Shown: in pieces, positions 7,479 through 17,657 of the stretch
Position numbering within the stretch: position 1 is the stretch's first letter
Layout: the number at the start of each line of letters is the position of its first letter
From: G963708235 sp963708235
GTDB lineage: Bacteria; Actinomycetota; Acidimicrobiia; Spongiisociales; UBA5794
Length of the DNA stretch: 64,000 bases
Reading direction: 5' to 3'
NCBI GenBank assembly: GCA_963708235.1
Contig: OY970200.1
Location: forward strand, 3,472,001-3,536,000
Notes under the pieces: model-generated
The model's database searches: none
What the model was told of the DNA's origin: nothing
Seen by the model: only the letters and a program-made list of their open reading frames with translations
Made by a program: the position numbers and the translations under genes

Positions 7479-9839
7479 ATGACGCTGCGCCCCGCGCCCC
7501 CCACTTCGCCCGGCCTGCAACCCAGGGCCCGACGGGTCGCCGATGGTGTGACGGTGTTCCTGGGACTGGTCTTCGTGATCTGGGGCATCGTGGGGATAGA
7601 ACGCCAGTCTCCGCTGGAGACCGAGCTGATGGATCTCGCCGGGCTGCTCCCCTCATGGGTCAACTCGCTGATGGCGCTCGTCTACAGCTTCGGGCTGCTC
7701 TATGCGTTGGGGGTCTTCGTCACGTTGCTGCTCGGTGGTCCAGGTCGACGTTCGGCGGTTCGTGATGTCACGGTCACCGTGCTCGGCGCCAGCGTGATGG
7801 CACTGGTGCTCGGCTTGTGGGTCACCGGCGAGATTCCGTACATCTTCCCGGAGATCGCACTCGACAACCCGACCCCGCGATTTCCCGTGGTCAGGGTGAT
7901 GCTCGTCGTTGCCGTGGTGGCGGTCAGCTCTCCACATCTGGGACGACCGCTCCGCCGATTCGGGTGGCTGATGATCTCGCTGATGGCAATCGCCGCCATC
8001 AGCCTCGGGTACGGTCAGGCATCGGATGCCATAGGGGGACTCGGGATCGGCCTGATCGCCGCCGGCACCGTCCTGCTGGTGTTCGGGTCGCCCCGTGGAT
8101 ACCCCCACCCGGACACGGTCGCCGATGCGCTGGGTCGGATGGGTCTGGCGGTGACCGATGTGCGGGTGGCACCTGAGCAGTCCTGGGGGGTGCGCCGGTT
8201 CACCGCCTCGCACCCCGGTATCGGTGACCTGACGGTCAAGGTGTATGGCCGCGACGCATCCGACTCGCAGTTCGTCGCCAAGGTCTGGCGGACGCTCTGG
8301 TACCGGGAGGATTCCCGAACGCTCGCCTACTCCCGGCTCCAGGCCGTCGAGCACGAGGCGCTGGTGACCATGGTCGCCGGCCGCGCCGGGGTGTCCGTCC
8401 CCGATGTGGTCGCCACCGGACAGGCCACCCCGGAGCTTGCCCTCGTCGCCACCACTTTCCAGGGGGTGATGCTCGATGCCGTGGACGCCGCCGATATCAC
8501 CGACGACGTCCTCATCGAGGTGTGGCGCCATCTGGCCAAACTCCACGGCGCAGGGATCTCCCACGGCTCCCTGACCCCGGCGACGGTGGCAACCGACGGC
8601 GCCCGGCCGACGCTCACCGACTTTGCGCTGGGGACGCTCGTCGCCGACGACGCCGACCGGTCGGAGGACATCGTCGAGTTGCTGTTCTCTTCGAGTCTGA
8701 CCGTGGGTGTCGACCGTGCCGTCCGGGCGGCGGTTGCAGGTCTCGGTGTCCCGGCGATCGCCTCGGCCCTGCCCTACCTCCAGCTCCCCGCAGTGAGTGC
8801 AGGGACCCGCAAGCAGGCAGCCAAGCCCCGGACCGCCATCAAGGAACTGCAGGCGGCGGTGGTGGAGGCGACGGCGCAGCAGCTTCCCGAGCCCGTGAAG
8901 CTGCGCCGGGTGACCCCGCGCACCCTGCTGATGCTGGCGCTGCTGCTGTTTGCGGCGGCGGCTCTGATCCCGATGCTCACCGGAGTCGATTTCGCCGAGG
9001 TGGCCGACGAGCTGCGCACCGCCCACTGGGGTGTCATCGCCGCCGGGCTGGTCGTGGGTCAGACCATGTTCATCCCGCAGACCACCGGGATGATGTTCGC
9101 CGTCGCCAAGCGCCTCCCGTTCTGGCCGCTGGCCGTCCTCCAGGTTGCGATCGAATTCATCGGGCTCGCCGTACCCAGTGTCGCCGGGCGGATCGCGATG
9201 AACGCAGCGTTTCTCCGCAAGTACGGGGTCAGCCTCGCCACCTCGGTGGCGCAGGGGATGATCGACAGCTTCGCCGGGTTCCTGATCGAGATCACCATCC
9301 TGCTGATTGCGATCTTCTCCGGAGGCGTCGACTTCGGACTCGATCTCCAGCCCGAGGACATCCCTTGGGAGCTCGTCCTCGTGATCGGCGCCCTCGTCAT
9401 CGTCGGTGCGATCGTTGCGGTGGTGAAGGTCAAGGCGCTCAAGGACCGCGTCCGTCCCGTCATCACCCAGGGCAGGGATGCACTGATGGGTGTGGTCAAG
9501 GACCCGAGCCGGGCGCTCGGTCTGCTCGGAAGCAACCTCGCCACCCGCCTGGTGTGGGCAGCGACCCTGTGGCTGATGCTGAGTGCGCTCGGTGTCCCCA
9601 TCGGATATGTGATGGCCCTGGTGGCGGTCGTCGCCACCAACGTCCTGCAGGGCGTCATCCCGGTCCCCGGCGGCGTGGGGGTCTCCGAAGCGGTGATGAC
9701 CGGGTTCCTGGTTGCGTTCGGGGTGGACGAGACGGCCGCCTTCGCCGCCGCCGTCCTGTACCGCATCGTCACGTTCTATCTCCCGGCGGTCGAGGGCTTC
9801 TTCGCCATGCGTTGGCTGGAGCGCAACGGGCACCTGTGA
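7479..9839 (+). CDS. Membrane protein: pseudokinase-like domain fused to UPF0104/LPG-synthase-type flippase domain
   Basis: This is a 786-residue three-part protein. Residues 1 to about 210 carry about six membrane helices. Residues 220-480 form a cytoplasmic aminoglycoside-phosphotransferase/protein-kinase-like domain (EHEALVTMVAG, WRHLAKLHGAGISHGSL, LTDFALG). Residues 490-786 are a hydrophobic domain of the lysylphosphatidylglycerol-synthetase transmembrane (UPF0104/YbhN) type with the signature PVPGGVGVSEAV. The kinase catalytic HGD motif reads HGS and DFG reads DFA, so it is probably catalytically dead. Homologous membrane domains translocate lipid-linked substrates; the substrate here is unknown. 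The ATG at 7479 begins the membrane-like sequence; no clear ribosome-binding site precedes it. An operator-type palindrome lies upstream. Confidence 0.8.
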   Translation: MTLRPAPPTSPGLQPRARRVADGVTVFLGLVFVIWGIVGIERQSPLETELMDLAGLLPSWVNSLMALVYSFGLLYALGVFVTLLLGGPGRRSAVRDVTVTVLGASVMALVLGLWVTGEIPYIFPEIALDNPTPRFPVVRVMLVVAVVAVSSPHLGRPLRRFGWLMISLMAIAAISLGYGQASDAIGGLGIGLIAAGTVLLVFGSPRGYPHPDTVADALGRMGLAVTDVRVAPEQSWGVRRFTASHPGIGDLTVKVYGRDASDSQFVAKVWRTLWYREDSRTLAYSRLQAVEHEALVTMVAGRAGVSVPDVVATGQATPELALVATTFQGVMLDAVDAADITDDVLIEVWRHLAKLHGAGISHGSLTPATVATDGARPTLTDFALGTLVADDADRSEDIVELLFSSSLTVGVDRAVRAAVAGLGVPAIASALPYLQLPAVSAGTRKQAAKPRTAIKELQAAVVEATAQQLPEPVKLRRVTPRTLLMLALLLFAAAALIPMLTGVDFAEVADELRTAHWGVIAAGLVVGQTMFIPQTTGMMFAVAKRLPFWPLAVLQVAIEFIGLAVPSVAGRIAMNAAFLRKYGVSLATSVAQGMIDSFAGFLIEITILLIAIFSGGVDFGLDLQPEDIPWELVLVIGALVIVGAIVAVVKVKALKDRVRPVITQGRDALMGVVKDPSRALGLLGSNLATRLVWAATLWLMLSALGVPIGYVMALVAVVATNVLQGVIPVPGGVGVSEAVMTGFLVAFGVDETAAFAAAVLYRIVTFYLPAVEGFFAMRWLERNGHL

Positions 9840-9850
9840 CCCGCACCTCC

Positions 9851-9876
9851 GTTTCACCCAATGCGGAGGATGTCGG
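9851..9876. promoter_or_regulatory. Shared palindromic operator, site 2 (sulfatase)
   Basis: GTTTCACCC-AATG-CGGAGGATG matches the block-wide palindrome and lies 129 bp before the sulfatase start. TTTGCTGGCGTGA at 9893-9905 recurs, with one change, downstream of site 5. Confidence 0.55.
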
Positions 9877-10004
9877 TGACCCGCTCACCGGGTTTGCTGG
9901 CGTGAGATATCCGCCGGCTACATGACCCTCGGTCCGGCCCGCTCCGAAGTGGTGTCCCCCACGTTCGAGAGAGCGATCGGACCGCGTCGAGGTGAGGAGA
10001 CCAC

Positions 10005-12377
10005 ATGGGCAACCAACCCGATCGTCACATGCGGGGGATGCTTCCCATCCCCGATGTGGTGGCGCCAGGACTGACGACGTACGACGCCAAGGACCCCGAT
10101 ACCGCCTATCCCCCGATCGAACCGCTGCGGCCCCCGGACGGTGCCCCGAACGTCCTCGTGGTGCTGCTCGACGATGTCGGCTTCGGGGCATCGAGTGCAT
10201 TCGGAGGCCCGGTGAACACCCCCACCGCCGAGCGCCTGCGGGACGGAGGCCTCACCTACACCCGCTTCCACACCACGGCCCTGTGCGCCCCGACGCGCCA
10301 GGCGCTGCTCACCGGCCGCAACCACCATTCGGTGGGGATGGGCGGTATCACCGAGATCGCCACCGCGGCACCCGGCAACAACTCGCTTCGTCCCAACACC
10401 AAGGCACCGTTGGCGCTGACCCTCAAGCTCAACGGCTACTCCACGGCGCAGTTCGGCAAGTGCCATGAGGTCCCGGTGTGGCAGTCGAGCCCGATGGGGC
10501 CTTTCGACGCCTGGCCGTCGGGTGGAGGCGGCTTCGAGTACTTCTACGGTTTCATCGGGGGCGAGAACAACCAGTGGGACCCGGCGCTGTACGAGGGGAC
10601 CACCCCCGTGGAGCCGCCCAGAACGCCCGAAGAGGGCTACCACCTCACCGAAGACCTGGCGGACCGGGCCGTCGACTGGGTTCGTCAGCAGAAGGCGCTG
10701 ATGCCCGACAAGCCGTTCTTCATGTACTTCTCGCCGGGGGCGACGCACGCCCCGCACCATGCCCCGAAGGAGTGGATCGACAAGTACCGGGGCAAGTTCT
10801 CACACGGATGGGACCGGCAACGTGAGATCACGTTCGAGCGGCAGAAGGAGCTCGGAGTCATCGCCGCCGATGCCGAGCTGACGCCGCGCCACGCCGAGAT
10901 CGCAGGCTGGGACGAGATGGACCCGGAACTCAAGCCGGTCCTCGAGCGCGAGATGGAGGTGTACGCCGGTTTCCTCGAGCACACCGACGCCCAGGTGGGT
11001 CGTCTCGTCGACGCCATCGAAGACCTCGGCATCCTCGACGACACCCTCGTCTATTACATCATCGGCGACAACGGCGCCTCCGCCGAGGGAACGCTCAACG
11101 GTGCATTCAACGAGATGGCCAACTTCAACGGGATGGCCGCCATCGAGACACCGGAGTTCATGCTGTCGAAACTCGACGAGTTCGGGTCCCCCACCGCCTA
11201 CAACCACTACTCGATCGGTTGGGCGTGGGCGATGAATGCCCCCTACCAGTGGACCAAGCAGGTCGCCTCCCACTGGGGGGGTACCCGCAACGGGACCATC
11301 GTCCACTGGCCGCGCGGGATCGCCGAACCGGGGGGATCCCGCCACCAGTTCACCCATGTCATCGACATTGCCCCGACCGTGCTCGAGGTCGCCGGGATCC
11401 CGGAGCCGACGTTCGTCAACGGGGTCATGCAGTCACCCATCGAGGGCACCAGCATGGCCTACAGCTTCGGCGACGCCGACGCTCCGGAACAACACGACCT
11501 GCAGTACTTCGAGATGTTCGGCAACCGCGGGATCTACCACAAGGGATGGAGTGCCGTCACCAAGCACAAGACGCCTTGGATCCTGGTCGGCGGTGACCTC
11601 CCCGCCTTCGACGACGACGTCTGGGAGCTGTACGACGGGACCTCCGACTGGACACAGGCCAATGACCTCTCCGCCGAGATGCCCGACCGACTCCGGGAGC
11701 TGCAGCGACTCTGGCTGATCGAAGCCACCAAGTACAACGTGATCCCGCTCGACGATCGGTCCGGTGACCGTATCGACCCCGCCGTTGCGGGACGTCCCAC
11801 CCTGATCCACGGCAACACGCAGGTGTTCTTCGAGAACATGGGAAGGTTGTCCGAGAGCAGTGTCCTCAACATCAAGAACAGGTCGTTCACGGTGACCGCC
11901 GAGGTGGTGGTGCCGGAGTCGGGCGCCGAAGGCGTCATCATCGCCCAGGGCGGTCGGTTCGGGGGTTGGAGCCTGTACGCCAAGGACGGGGTGCTCAAGT
12001 TCGCCTACAACGTGCTCGGCATCTACCAGTTCGCCGTGGCCGGCACCGAAACGATCCCGGCGGGAGAGCACCAGGTGCGCATGGAGTTCGCCTACGACGG
12101 CGGCGGTCTGGCCAAGGGGGGCGACGTCACCCTCTACCACGACGGAACGGCGGTCGGCGACGGCCGGGTCGAAGCCACCCATGCGATGATCTTCTCCGCC
12201 GACGAGACCACGGATGTGGGGCGCGAGACCGGCACCACGGTCACCCCGGACTACACGGCGGCAACCAGCCGCTTCACCGGCCGTATCGGATGGGTGCAGA
12301 TCGACCTCGGTGACGACGATCACGACCACTTCATCGACCCCGAGGAGCGCCTCCGCATCGCCATGTCGCGGCAGTAG
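10005..12377 (+). CDS. Arylsulfatase (formylglycine-dependent)
   Basis: This 790-residue type I sulfatase hydrolyses sulfate esters. The signature CAPTRQALLTGR starts at Cys94, the residue that FGE oxidises to formylglycine. Asp56 and Asp57 in LLDDVGFG are the N-terminal calcium ligands, and GDNGAS near 350 supplies the second metal site. The length matches the long actinobacterial arylsulfatase group, which has an extra beta-rich C-terminal domain (here about 590-790, lectin- or laminin-G-like in appearance). No signal peptide is visible, so it is probably cytoplasmic. GAGGTGAGGAG precedes the ATG. The enzyme needed to activate it is encoded at 26510. The physiological substrate is unknown. 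Confidence 0.92.
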   Translation: MGNQPDRHMRGMLPIPDVVAPGLTTYDAKDPDTAYPPIEPLRPPDGAPNVLVVLLDDVGFGASSAFGGPVNTPTAERLRDGGLTYTRFHTTALCAPTRQALLTGRNHHSVGMGGITEIATAAPGNNSLRPNTKAPLALTLKLNGYSTAQFGKCHEVPVWQSSPMGPFDAWPSGGGGFEYFYGFIGGENNQWDPALYEGTTPVEPPRTPEEGYHLTEDLADRAVDWVRQQKALMPDKPFFMYFSPGATHAPHHAPKEWIDKYRGKFSHGWDRQREITFERQKELGVIAADAELTPRHAEIAGWDEMDPELKPVLEREMEVYAGFLEHTDAQVGRLVDAIEDLGILDDTLVYYIIGDNGASAEGTLNGAFNEMANFNGMAAIETPEFMLSKLDEFGSPTAYNHYSIGWAWAMNAPYQWTKQVASHWGGTRNGTIVHWPRGIAEPGGSRHQFTHVIDIAPTVLEVAGIPEPTFVNGVMQSPIEGTSMAYSFGDADAPEQHDLQYFEMFGNRGIYHKGWSAVTKHKTPWILVGGDLPAFDDDVWELYDGTSDWTQANDLSAEMPDRLRELQRLWLIEATKYNVIPLDDRSGDRIDPAVAGRPTLIHGNTQVFFENMGRLSESSVLNIKNRSFTVTAEVVVPESGAEGVIIAQGGRFGGWSLYAKDGVLKFAYNVLGIYQFAVAGTETIPAGEHQVRMEFAYDGGGLAKGGDVTLYHDGTAVGDGRVEATHAMIFSADETTDVGRETGTTVTPDYTAATSRFTGRIGWVQIDLGDDDHDHFIDPEERLRIAMSRQ

Positions 12378-12419
12378 CCACCGCCGCAGGAACAAAGACA
12401 GACCACACACCCAGGAGAA

Positions 12420-12444
12420 GGCCCGATCGCCCACGGATCGGGCC
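12420..12444 (+). terminator. Rho-independent terminator after the sulfatase
   Basis: A 9-bp perfect stem (GGCCCGATC with GATCGGGCC), a 7-base loop and a following TTCCTT. The rest of 12378-12619 shows no gene. Confidence 0.75.
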
Positions 12445-12619
12445 TTCCTTCCGTGGGTCGTCGCTCAGGTTTGTGGTCGGTTCCCGGCGGGTGTGCAGGT
12501 TTCGGACCGGGACGCCGGCGGAGGCAACCCGCGGGCGCTGCGGTTGGCGGCCGATCCGGCGCCCTCGACCGGAGGAATCACCCGCAGCTCAGGGCGATCC
12601 GGCCAGGTCGTCGGCAAGA

Positions 12620-14668
12620 TCAGCCGGGCTCGGGGGCGCCCTTCGCCCTGATATCGGCGCCCAGCGATTCCACGGCAGTGCGTAGGGCTTCCGGGTTCTG
12701 CCGGCGGATCTCCTCGAGGATGGCGACGGCCATGCCACCCCCAACCTTCTTGTTGGCGGCGATCCAGTTGACCCGTCTCATCTCCTCGGCCTCGAGTGCG
12801 GTGGTCATGGCGGCCATCGCCTCGTCGTCCACATCGAAACCGAGCGCCGCATTCATGAAAGGAACCAGATCGGCGCGGTAGTCGTGACCGTCGGCGGCGA
12901 ACTGGCCGGGGATGACCCGGGCGGCGTTCTTCATGTCCACCAGGGTCTGGATGAACGTGGTGATGGGGATCCACCGCTGGCCGCGGGGGATGTCAACCGG
13001 GCGATCTTCCGGAGAACCGAGCCAGTCGGGGCTCTGGACCAACAGATTCGGGCCGAAGGCGGCGACACCGTCGTTGTTGTGGGTGATCATGACGAAACGG
13101 AGGGCCCGGCGTTCCGCCTCGCTCAGCGCCTGGAACTCGCCGATGTCGTTGAACACACCGACCATTGACCGGTCGATCTCGGGACGCTCGTCCTTGAGCA
13201 CCTCGTCCTTCCACTTGCTCCCGAACGGGGTGCCGATCCAGATCGCATTGTCGATTCCGAGATCGTCGATCGCTCCGGTTCCTTCGTGGATGAATGCGTC
13301 CTGGCTGGTCCATGCGCCAAGGCTCTCTCCGAAGAGCACCACCCGCGGGCGTGTCACCCGATCGGCGAGCCGCTCGTGGATCGCTTCGAGGAGACGCCGG
13401 ACCTGGGAACGTCCCTGCGCCACCCGGTCGAGGGAGAGCGGTGACGGTCGAGCCGAATATTGCATGGCGACGATGGCGCAGTCACCGGCGGTGAGAAACT
13501 CGAGGGCACCGGCGGCGGCATAGTTGACGTATCCGGTCCCGGTGGGTGACACCACCATCAGCCAGGGGCGATCGAAGGCACCGGTGCGTTCCAGTTCGGC
13601 GATGGCCAACGCCACCCGCTCCTCCTCGGTGGGGGCGGTGGTCAGCCCGACATAGACACGGATCGGGTGGTTCACCGCAGGCCGACCGATGACGCGTTCG
13701 ATCTCGTCGGGACGGCGGACGGTCCACACGAACCGGCGCCCCATCCTGGCCAGCGTCGCAAAGGGAACCAGGCTTCCAGGTCCGCCGCTCGATGTCGGTT
13801 CGAGCGGAGCGACGTCGACGGCGGGCTCGAACGCCGTCTCCATCCCTTCGATGCGGTGAAAGACCCGGTGGACAAGGGCGCGTCCGGCACTCCCGATGGT
13901 GGCGATCGATGCGGCATGTCCCACCGGTCGCCACACCGAGACATCACCGGGTAGCACGCTCGCAGCCAGCCGTGCGATGCGATCGGCGAGGCGGCTCTCC
14001 GCACGCCCGGCCACCGAGGCACCGACGGCGACGCCGGCCGCCATGGCGATCGAACGCAGTACCGAGATCTGCGCCGACTCCGGATCGAGGTTCTGGTCGA
14101 GCCGCTCCGCCCGGCGCCGGTCGAACTCGCGGTACCCGGCCACCAGACCGGCGGCGGTGGTGGCGGCCATGGCGTCGTGTCGCGGCAGCCCGCCGCGCCG
14201 GGTCGCGGTCGCCTCGTCGACACCGCCGAGGATGGCTCCCCCTGCCGAGGTGACGCTGAGCATCCAACCCGATGTGCGGAGCGCGGCGCGACCCATGCCC
14301 TCGCCACGCTCCTGGCGCAGCATCCGTTGCAGCGCCATCCCGGCGCCGAGGGCGGCCAGGTTGGCGACCAGGGTGGCCCGGCTCCATCTGCGCACCGCCG
14401 CTTCACTGGTCGGGGCGCCGACGGCGAGCCGGGTAAGCGCCTGGATCGACTCCTGGACGGTCGACACCGTGGTCTGATGGAGCACGAACGAGAGCCCGCT
14501 GACAATGGCCTGATCGAGGTTGCTGCGGCTGGTGAGCGTCCGCTGAAAGGTGTACGGACTCCCTGCGGCGGCGACCAGCAAACCCGCATGATCGGCCCGC
14601 CGCCGCATCCCACCCGTGAGTTCGTGCTCGGAAAGTCGGTTGCCGAACCGGGGAACACCACGCATCAC
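12620..14668 (-). CDS. Abhydrolase_9-type alpha/beta-hydrolase membrane protein
   Basis: This 682-residue protein has the two-part architecture of the Abhydrolase_9 family: an N-terminal, mostly helical half with several Ala/Gly-rich membrane segments, then a catalytic alpha/beta-hydrolase half. The nucleophile elbow is GESLG, with Ser near residue 448, after the strand VVLFGESLGAW. WIGTPFGSKW and ITHNNDGVA are further conserved blocks. Family members are serine hydrolases or cutinase-like esterases of unknown substrate, common in actinobacteria. The start is GTG 14668 or ATG 14665, both after GAGGTG. Its promoter region holds one of the clearest palindromic operators (14770-14792) and a TACGCT -10-like hexamer, so it looks like a member of the local regulon. 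Confidence 0.85.
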   Translation of the reverse strand: MMRGVPRFGNRLSEHELTGGMRRRADHAGLLVAAAGSPYTFQRTLTSRSNLDQAIVSGLSFVLHQTTVSTVQESIQALTRLAVGAPTSEAAVRRWSRATLVANLAALGAGMALQRMLRQERGEGMGRAALRTSGWMLSVTSAGGAILGGVDEATATRRGGLPRHDAMAATTAAGLVAGYREFDRRRAERLDQNLDPESAQISVLRSIAMAAGVAVGASVAGRAESRLADRIARLAASVLPGDVSVWRPVGHAASIATIGSAGRALVHRVFHRIEGMETAFEPAVDVAPLEPTSSGGPGSLVPFATLARMGRRFVWTVRRPDEIERVIGRPAVNHPIRVYVGLTTAPTEEERVALAIAELERTGAFDRPWLMVVSPTGTGYVNYAAAGALEFLTAGDCAIVAMQYSARPSPLSLDRVAQGRSQVRRLLEAIHERLADRVTRPRVVLFGESLGAWTSQDAFIHEGTGAIDDLGIDNAIWIGTPFGSKWKDEVLKDERPEIDRSMVGVFNDIGEFQALSEAERRALRFVMITHNNDGVAAFGPNLLVQSPDWLGSPEDRPVDIPRGQRWIPITTFIQTLVDMKNAARVIPGQFAADGHDYRADLVPFMNAALGFDVDDEAMAAMTTALEAEEMRRVNWIAANKKVGGGMAVAILEEIRRQNPEALRTAVESLGADIRAKGAPEPG

Positions 14669-14769
14669 ATCACCTCACGACCAGGCCGGATGGTGCCGGC
14701 TTCCGGGACTGTCCTGGACCACGCGTGCAGCCGCACCGGTCCGAGCGTACTCCGCCGCATCGTTGCCCT

Positions 14770-14792
14770 CCATCATCCGTTCCGGATGAACC
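14770..14792 (-). promoter_or_regulatory. Shared palindromic operator, site 3 (Abhydrolase_9)
   Basis: CATCATCCG-TTC-CGGATGA is almost perfectly symmetric. Reading leftward on the minus strand, a TACGCT hexamer (14744-14749) begins 20 nt after the element, the same distance as at site 6. It lies between the CMD-like stop and the hydrolase start. Confidence 0.7.
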
Positions 14793-14794
14793 GT

Positions 14795-15211
14795 TCACCC
14801 GGGTTCACCCGACTCTTCGAGTGCCGCAGCGATGTCGTAGCCGAGCGATTCGGCCAGGAGGGGAGCTGCCGCCACCACCCGGGCCGCCCCGATGGTCGGG
14901 GCCACGGCGAGCAGCGTCCCGACGATGTCCTCGACGGTGGCATCGGCGGCCAGGGCGTGTTGCGTGAGCGTACGGTAGGTGTCGGCGGTCGCCCCGACCG
15001 CCAACGCGGCGGCGATGCGGGCCAGCGCAACGCACCGGGGGTGTGGTCCGTGGTCGAATAGGCCCCGGTCGGCTGGCGTCCCGGTCGCTTTGTCCGGTTC
15101 GAACAGACCTGCCATATGCGCCACCGACCGCTTTCTCCAGTCGACCGCCATCTCCGCAAGACGTGCGGTGTTGTTCGGCATCATCACGCGCCGAGCCGCA
15201 ACTGGCGTCAT
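14795..15211 (-). CDS. Carboxymuconolactone-decarboxylase-like protein without CxxC
   Basis: This is a protein of about 138 residues, or 128 if the ATG at 15181 is used. Its helical pattern, including CVALARIAAALAVGAT and ATVEDIVGTLLAVAPTIGAARVV, is that of the CMD/AhpD fold. The CxxC pair of peroxidase-type members is absent, so an AhpD-like redox role is unlikely. It is transcribed in the same direction as the LuxR regulator, starting 59 bases after that gene ends, so both are probably on one mRNA. A similar but shorter protein is encoded at 17658, just upstream of the regulator. The frame stays open through the regulator, giving a misleading 914-codon ORF. A weak copy of the block's palindrome overlaps the upstream start codon at 15207-15228, which favours the downstream ATG. 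Confidence 0.7.
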   Translation of the reverse strand: MTPVAARRVMMPNNTARLAEMAVDWRKRSVAHMAGLFEPDKATGTPADRGLFDHGPHPRCVALARIAAALAVGATADTYRTLTQHALAADATVEDIVGTLLAVAPTIGAARVVAAAPLLAESLGYDIAAALEESGEPG

Positions 15212-15270
15212 ACCGAGGGGATGATCCGCACCGGGGCCGGAGACGCCCGTCCACCGGTCGGAACCTGAGG

Positions 15271-17539
15271 TCAGGTATTGAGCAGCCCGATCTCTCGCGA
15301 ACGTTCCACCGCTTCGCTGCGTGAGGAGGCGTTGAGCTTGCGATAGATCGACATCGCCTGGGTCTTCACCGTGTGTCGCGACACGTAGAGTCGCTCCCCG
15401 ATCTCCGGGAACGACAGGTGGGTCGCCAGCAGCGGGAGCACCCGCAGTTCCGCCGTGGTGAGGCTCGAAGGGCCCACCCTGCCGGTGGGTAGCGAGGACA
15501 GCCGCTCCTTGAGCTCGTCGAAACTGCCGCCGAGAACACCGAGGTCGGGTCGCTGCATGAGGATGTCGGAGGCATCTCGCATCACCTGGCGGGCGCCGCC
15601 GAGGTCGGAGAAGCTCGACGTACGCCGACGCCATCTCCAGCAGCGCCTGGACCGACAGGACCGGGAGGACCACCGAGAGAACGGGACGGACCGCAACCGC
15701 CGACGCCAGGTGCTTCCGCGCCTCCTCGACATTGCCCCGTCGGACGGCTGCCCGGGCTGCAAGAGCGAACGGGAGCGCACTCGTCGGATAGCGTTCGAGT
15801 CCGTGCGAGCCGATGAGCACCAGCGACCGGTGAACGAAATCGTCGACCGCATCCCAGTCGCGACGGGTAACGGCGATCAACCCCCGTTCGGCGAGCGAGA
15901 CGATGGCGGAGGGGAACGCCCCGCGGTCGCGTCCGCTGACCGAGGCTTCGGCAAAGCGCCGATCGGCGGCTTCCTCGTCACCGCCGACCAGCAACGCCAG
16001 GCCCTCCGTTGCCGCTGCCATCGCACTCCACTCCGAGCCGCCGTCAATCTGGCGGTAGGCCTCGGCCGCATCCATCGTCATCTGCGAGATGCCGGAGCGA
16101 CAGACCAGGGCGCGAACCAGCAGCGGGAGGGGGGGCAACGGTCCGGTGTCGTCCAGTCCTCCGAACGCCGTCGCCGCCCAGCGTTCCGCTCTCCCTGCGT
16201 CACCACCAAGGGCATACGCCAATGCTCCGATGGCAGCGAGATCCGGGTAGTCCTTGCTTCGACCGCTCTCGTCGAACCAGTCGAACCATCGGAACACCGT
16301 CTCGGCGCGTCCGCTGGCATAGGTGCTTCGCCCGACGGTGGCGACGAGCCGGGCGACCCGGTCGGGATCGTCGGCGGCAGCCGCATGCGGAATGGCCGCC
16401 TCGGGCAACTGTTGGGACTCGTACCAGTCGGCGGCGCGTGTGTGCAGGCCCGCTGCCTCATCCGGCATTCGTCGATGCAGCTCGTTACCCAGCATGTCGT
16501 GGAGCAGGTGGTGGTAGCGGTACCAGTTGCGGGTCCGGTCGAGCGGGACGAGCAACAGGTTGTCGTCCTCGAGTGAGGACAGCTCCTGAGCCGATCCGGT
16601 GGTCTCGAGTATCGCATCGCACAGAGGACCGGAGAGCTGGTCGAGCACCGACGTCCTGATCATGAACGACTGCCGCTCCTTCGACATTCGGTCGAGCACC
16701 TCGCGCTGGAGGTAGTCGGACAGGAACCGGTCGTCGCCGCCGACGGGGCCGGCAGACCTCGGGGCGGTGCCCGCCTTGATGGCGAGTCCGGCCAGGTAGA
16801 GCCCGACCGGCCAACCCTCGGTCCGTTCGAGGAGATCGTCCAGATCATCGCCGATGTCGACTCCGTGAAGACGCAACAGTGCGTGGGCTTCAGATCGGTT
16901 CAGCGCAAGATCCGATGCCGACAGCTCGAGCAGCCCCCCCTGTGATCGGATCAGCGCCAATGGGAGCCGGGCCTCGCTGCGGGAGGCAACCACGATCTGG
17001 AGGGTGGCCGGCGCCGTCGCGATCAACTCCGCCACGACATCCATGGCGGCCCGGGACCGCAGGCTCTCGAGATGATCCAGCAGGATGCGGCCCGGCACGT
17101 CGTGGGCGGCCAACGCCTCGCACACAAGGGCGACACCGTGGGTGACGGCCTGCCCGGCGGCAAGCCGGACATCGACGAACCGGTCGACCGAGATCAACCC
17201 GGCATGATCGAGCGACCCGGCGATATGGCCGAGAAGACTCACCGGATCGTTGTCACTGCGATCGACGGACAACCACGCCGAGGACCGCGAGTCTCCGGAC
17301 ATCGACTCGACCATGAGCGTCGTTTTCCCGTACCCCGGCGGGGCGGCGACGGACACTACGCGGGCCCCACCACTTCCGTCGCCGAGAAGCCCGGTCAGGC
17401 GGGGACGCGGAACGTACCCCGATCGAAGGATGGGTGGCCGGAGTCGGGACCGGTGGAGACGCACCCATCCGACCGTTGCCGGAGGGTGTGGTGGTGGGTG
17501 CGCTCCGCTACCAGGCGATGCAGCGACGAATGTCGACAT
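15271..17539 (-). pseudogene. MalT-type LuxR transcriptional regulator, frameshifted
   Basis: This large STAND/MalT-like regulator would be about 755 residues. The N-terminus has RPRLTGLL and the Walker A APPGYGKTTL at about 66-75. A winged-helix and TPR-like helical region follow. The C-terminal LuxR helix-turn-helix is clear (LTTAELRVLPLLATHLSFPEIGERLYVSRHTVKTQ, here given only as the family pattern TTAELRV, FPEIGERL and SRHTVK). The first 640 residues and the HTH lie in different frames: after ASAYV near 15615 the reading must skip one base to reach FSDLGGARQ. A one-base insertion, or a sequencing error, is the simplest cause. Such regulators sense a ligand through the ATPase/TPR region and activate transcription. 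It is the best candidate to act at the palindromes nearby. Start ATG at 17539. Confidence 0.8.
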
Positions 17540-17657
17540 GATCTGAGGCTAGTGATCTGGGCGACGGCGTGTTACCGGTGGCGCCCGACGACGCCACACG
17601 TACGCACCCCGTCATCCGGCGCCGAGGGCCTCATGAATGTTCGGCAACGCAGCCTCA

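Noticed and set aside
7653..9857. A 734-codon minus-strand open frame opposite the flippase-like gene
   Set aside because: Antisense shadow with no recognisable domain.
14795..17539. A 914-codon open frame apparently fusing the LuxR regulator to the CMD-like protein
   Set aside because: Between about 15605 and 15211 this frame is Arg/Pro-rich and unrelated to any domain, while the real HTH is in another frame. It is a by-product of high GC and a one-base indel.
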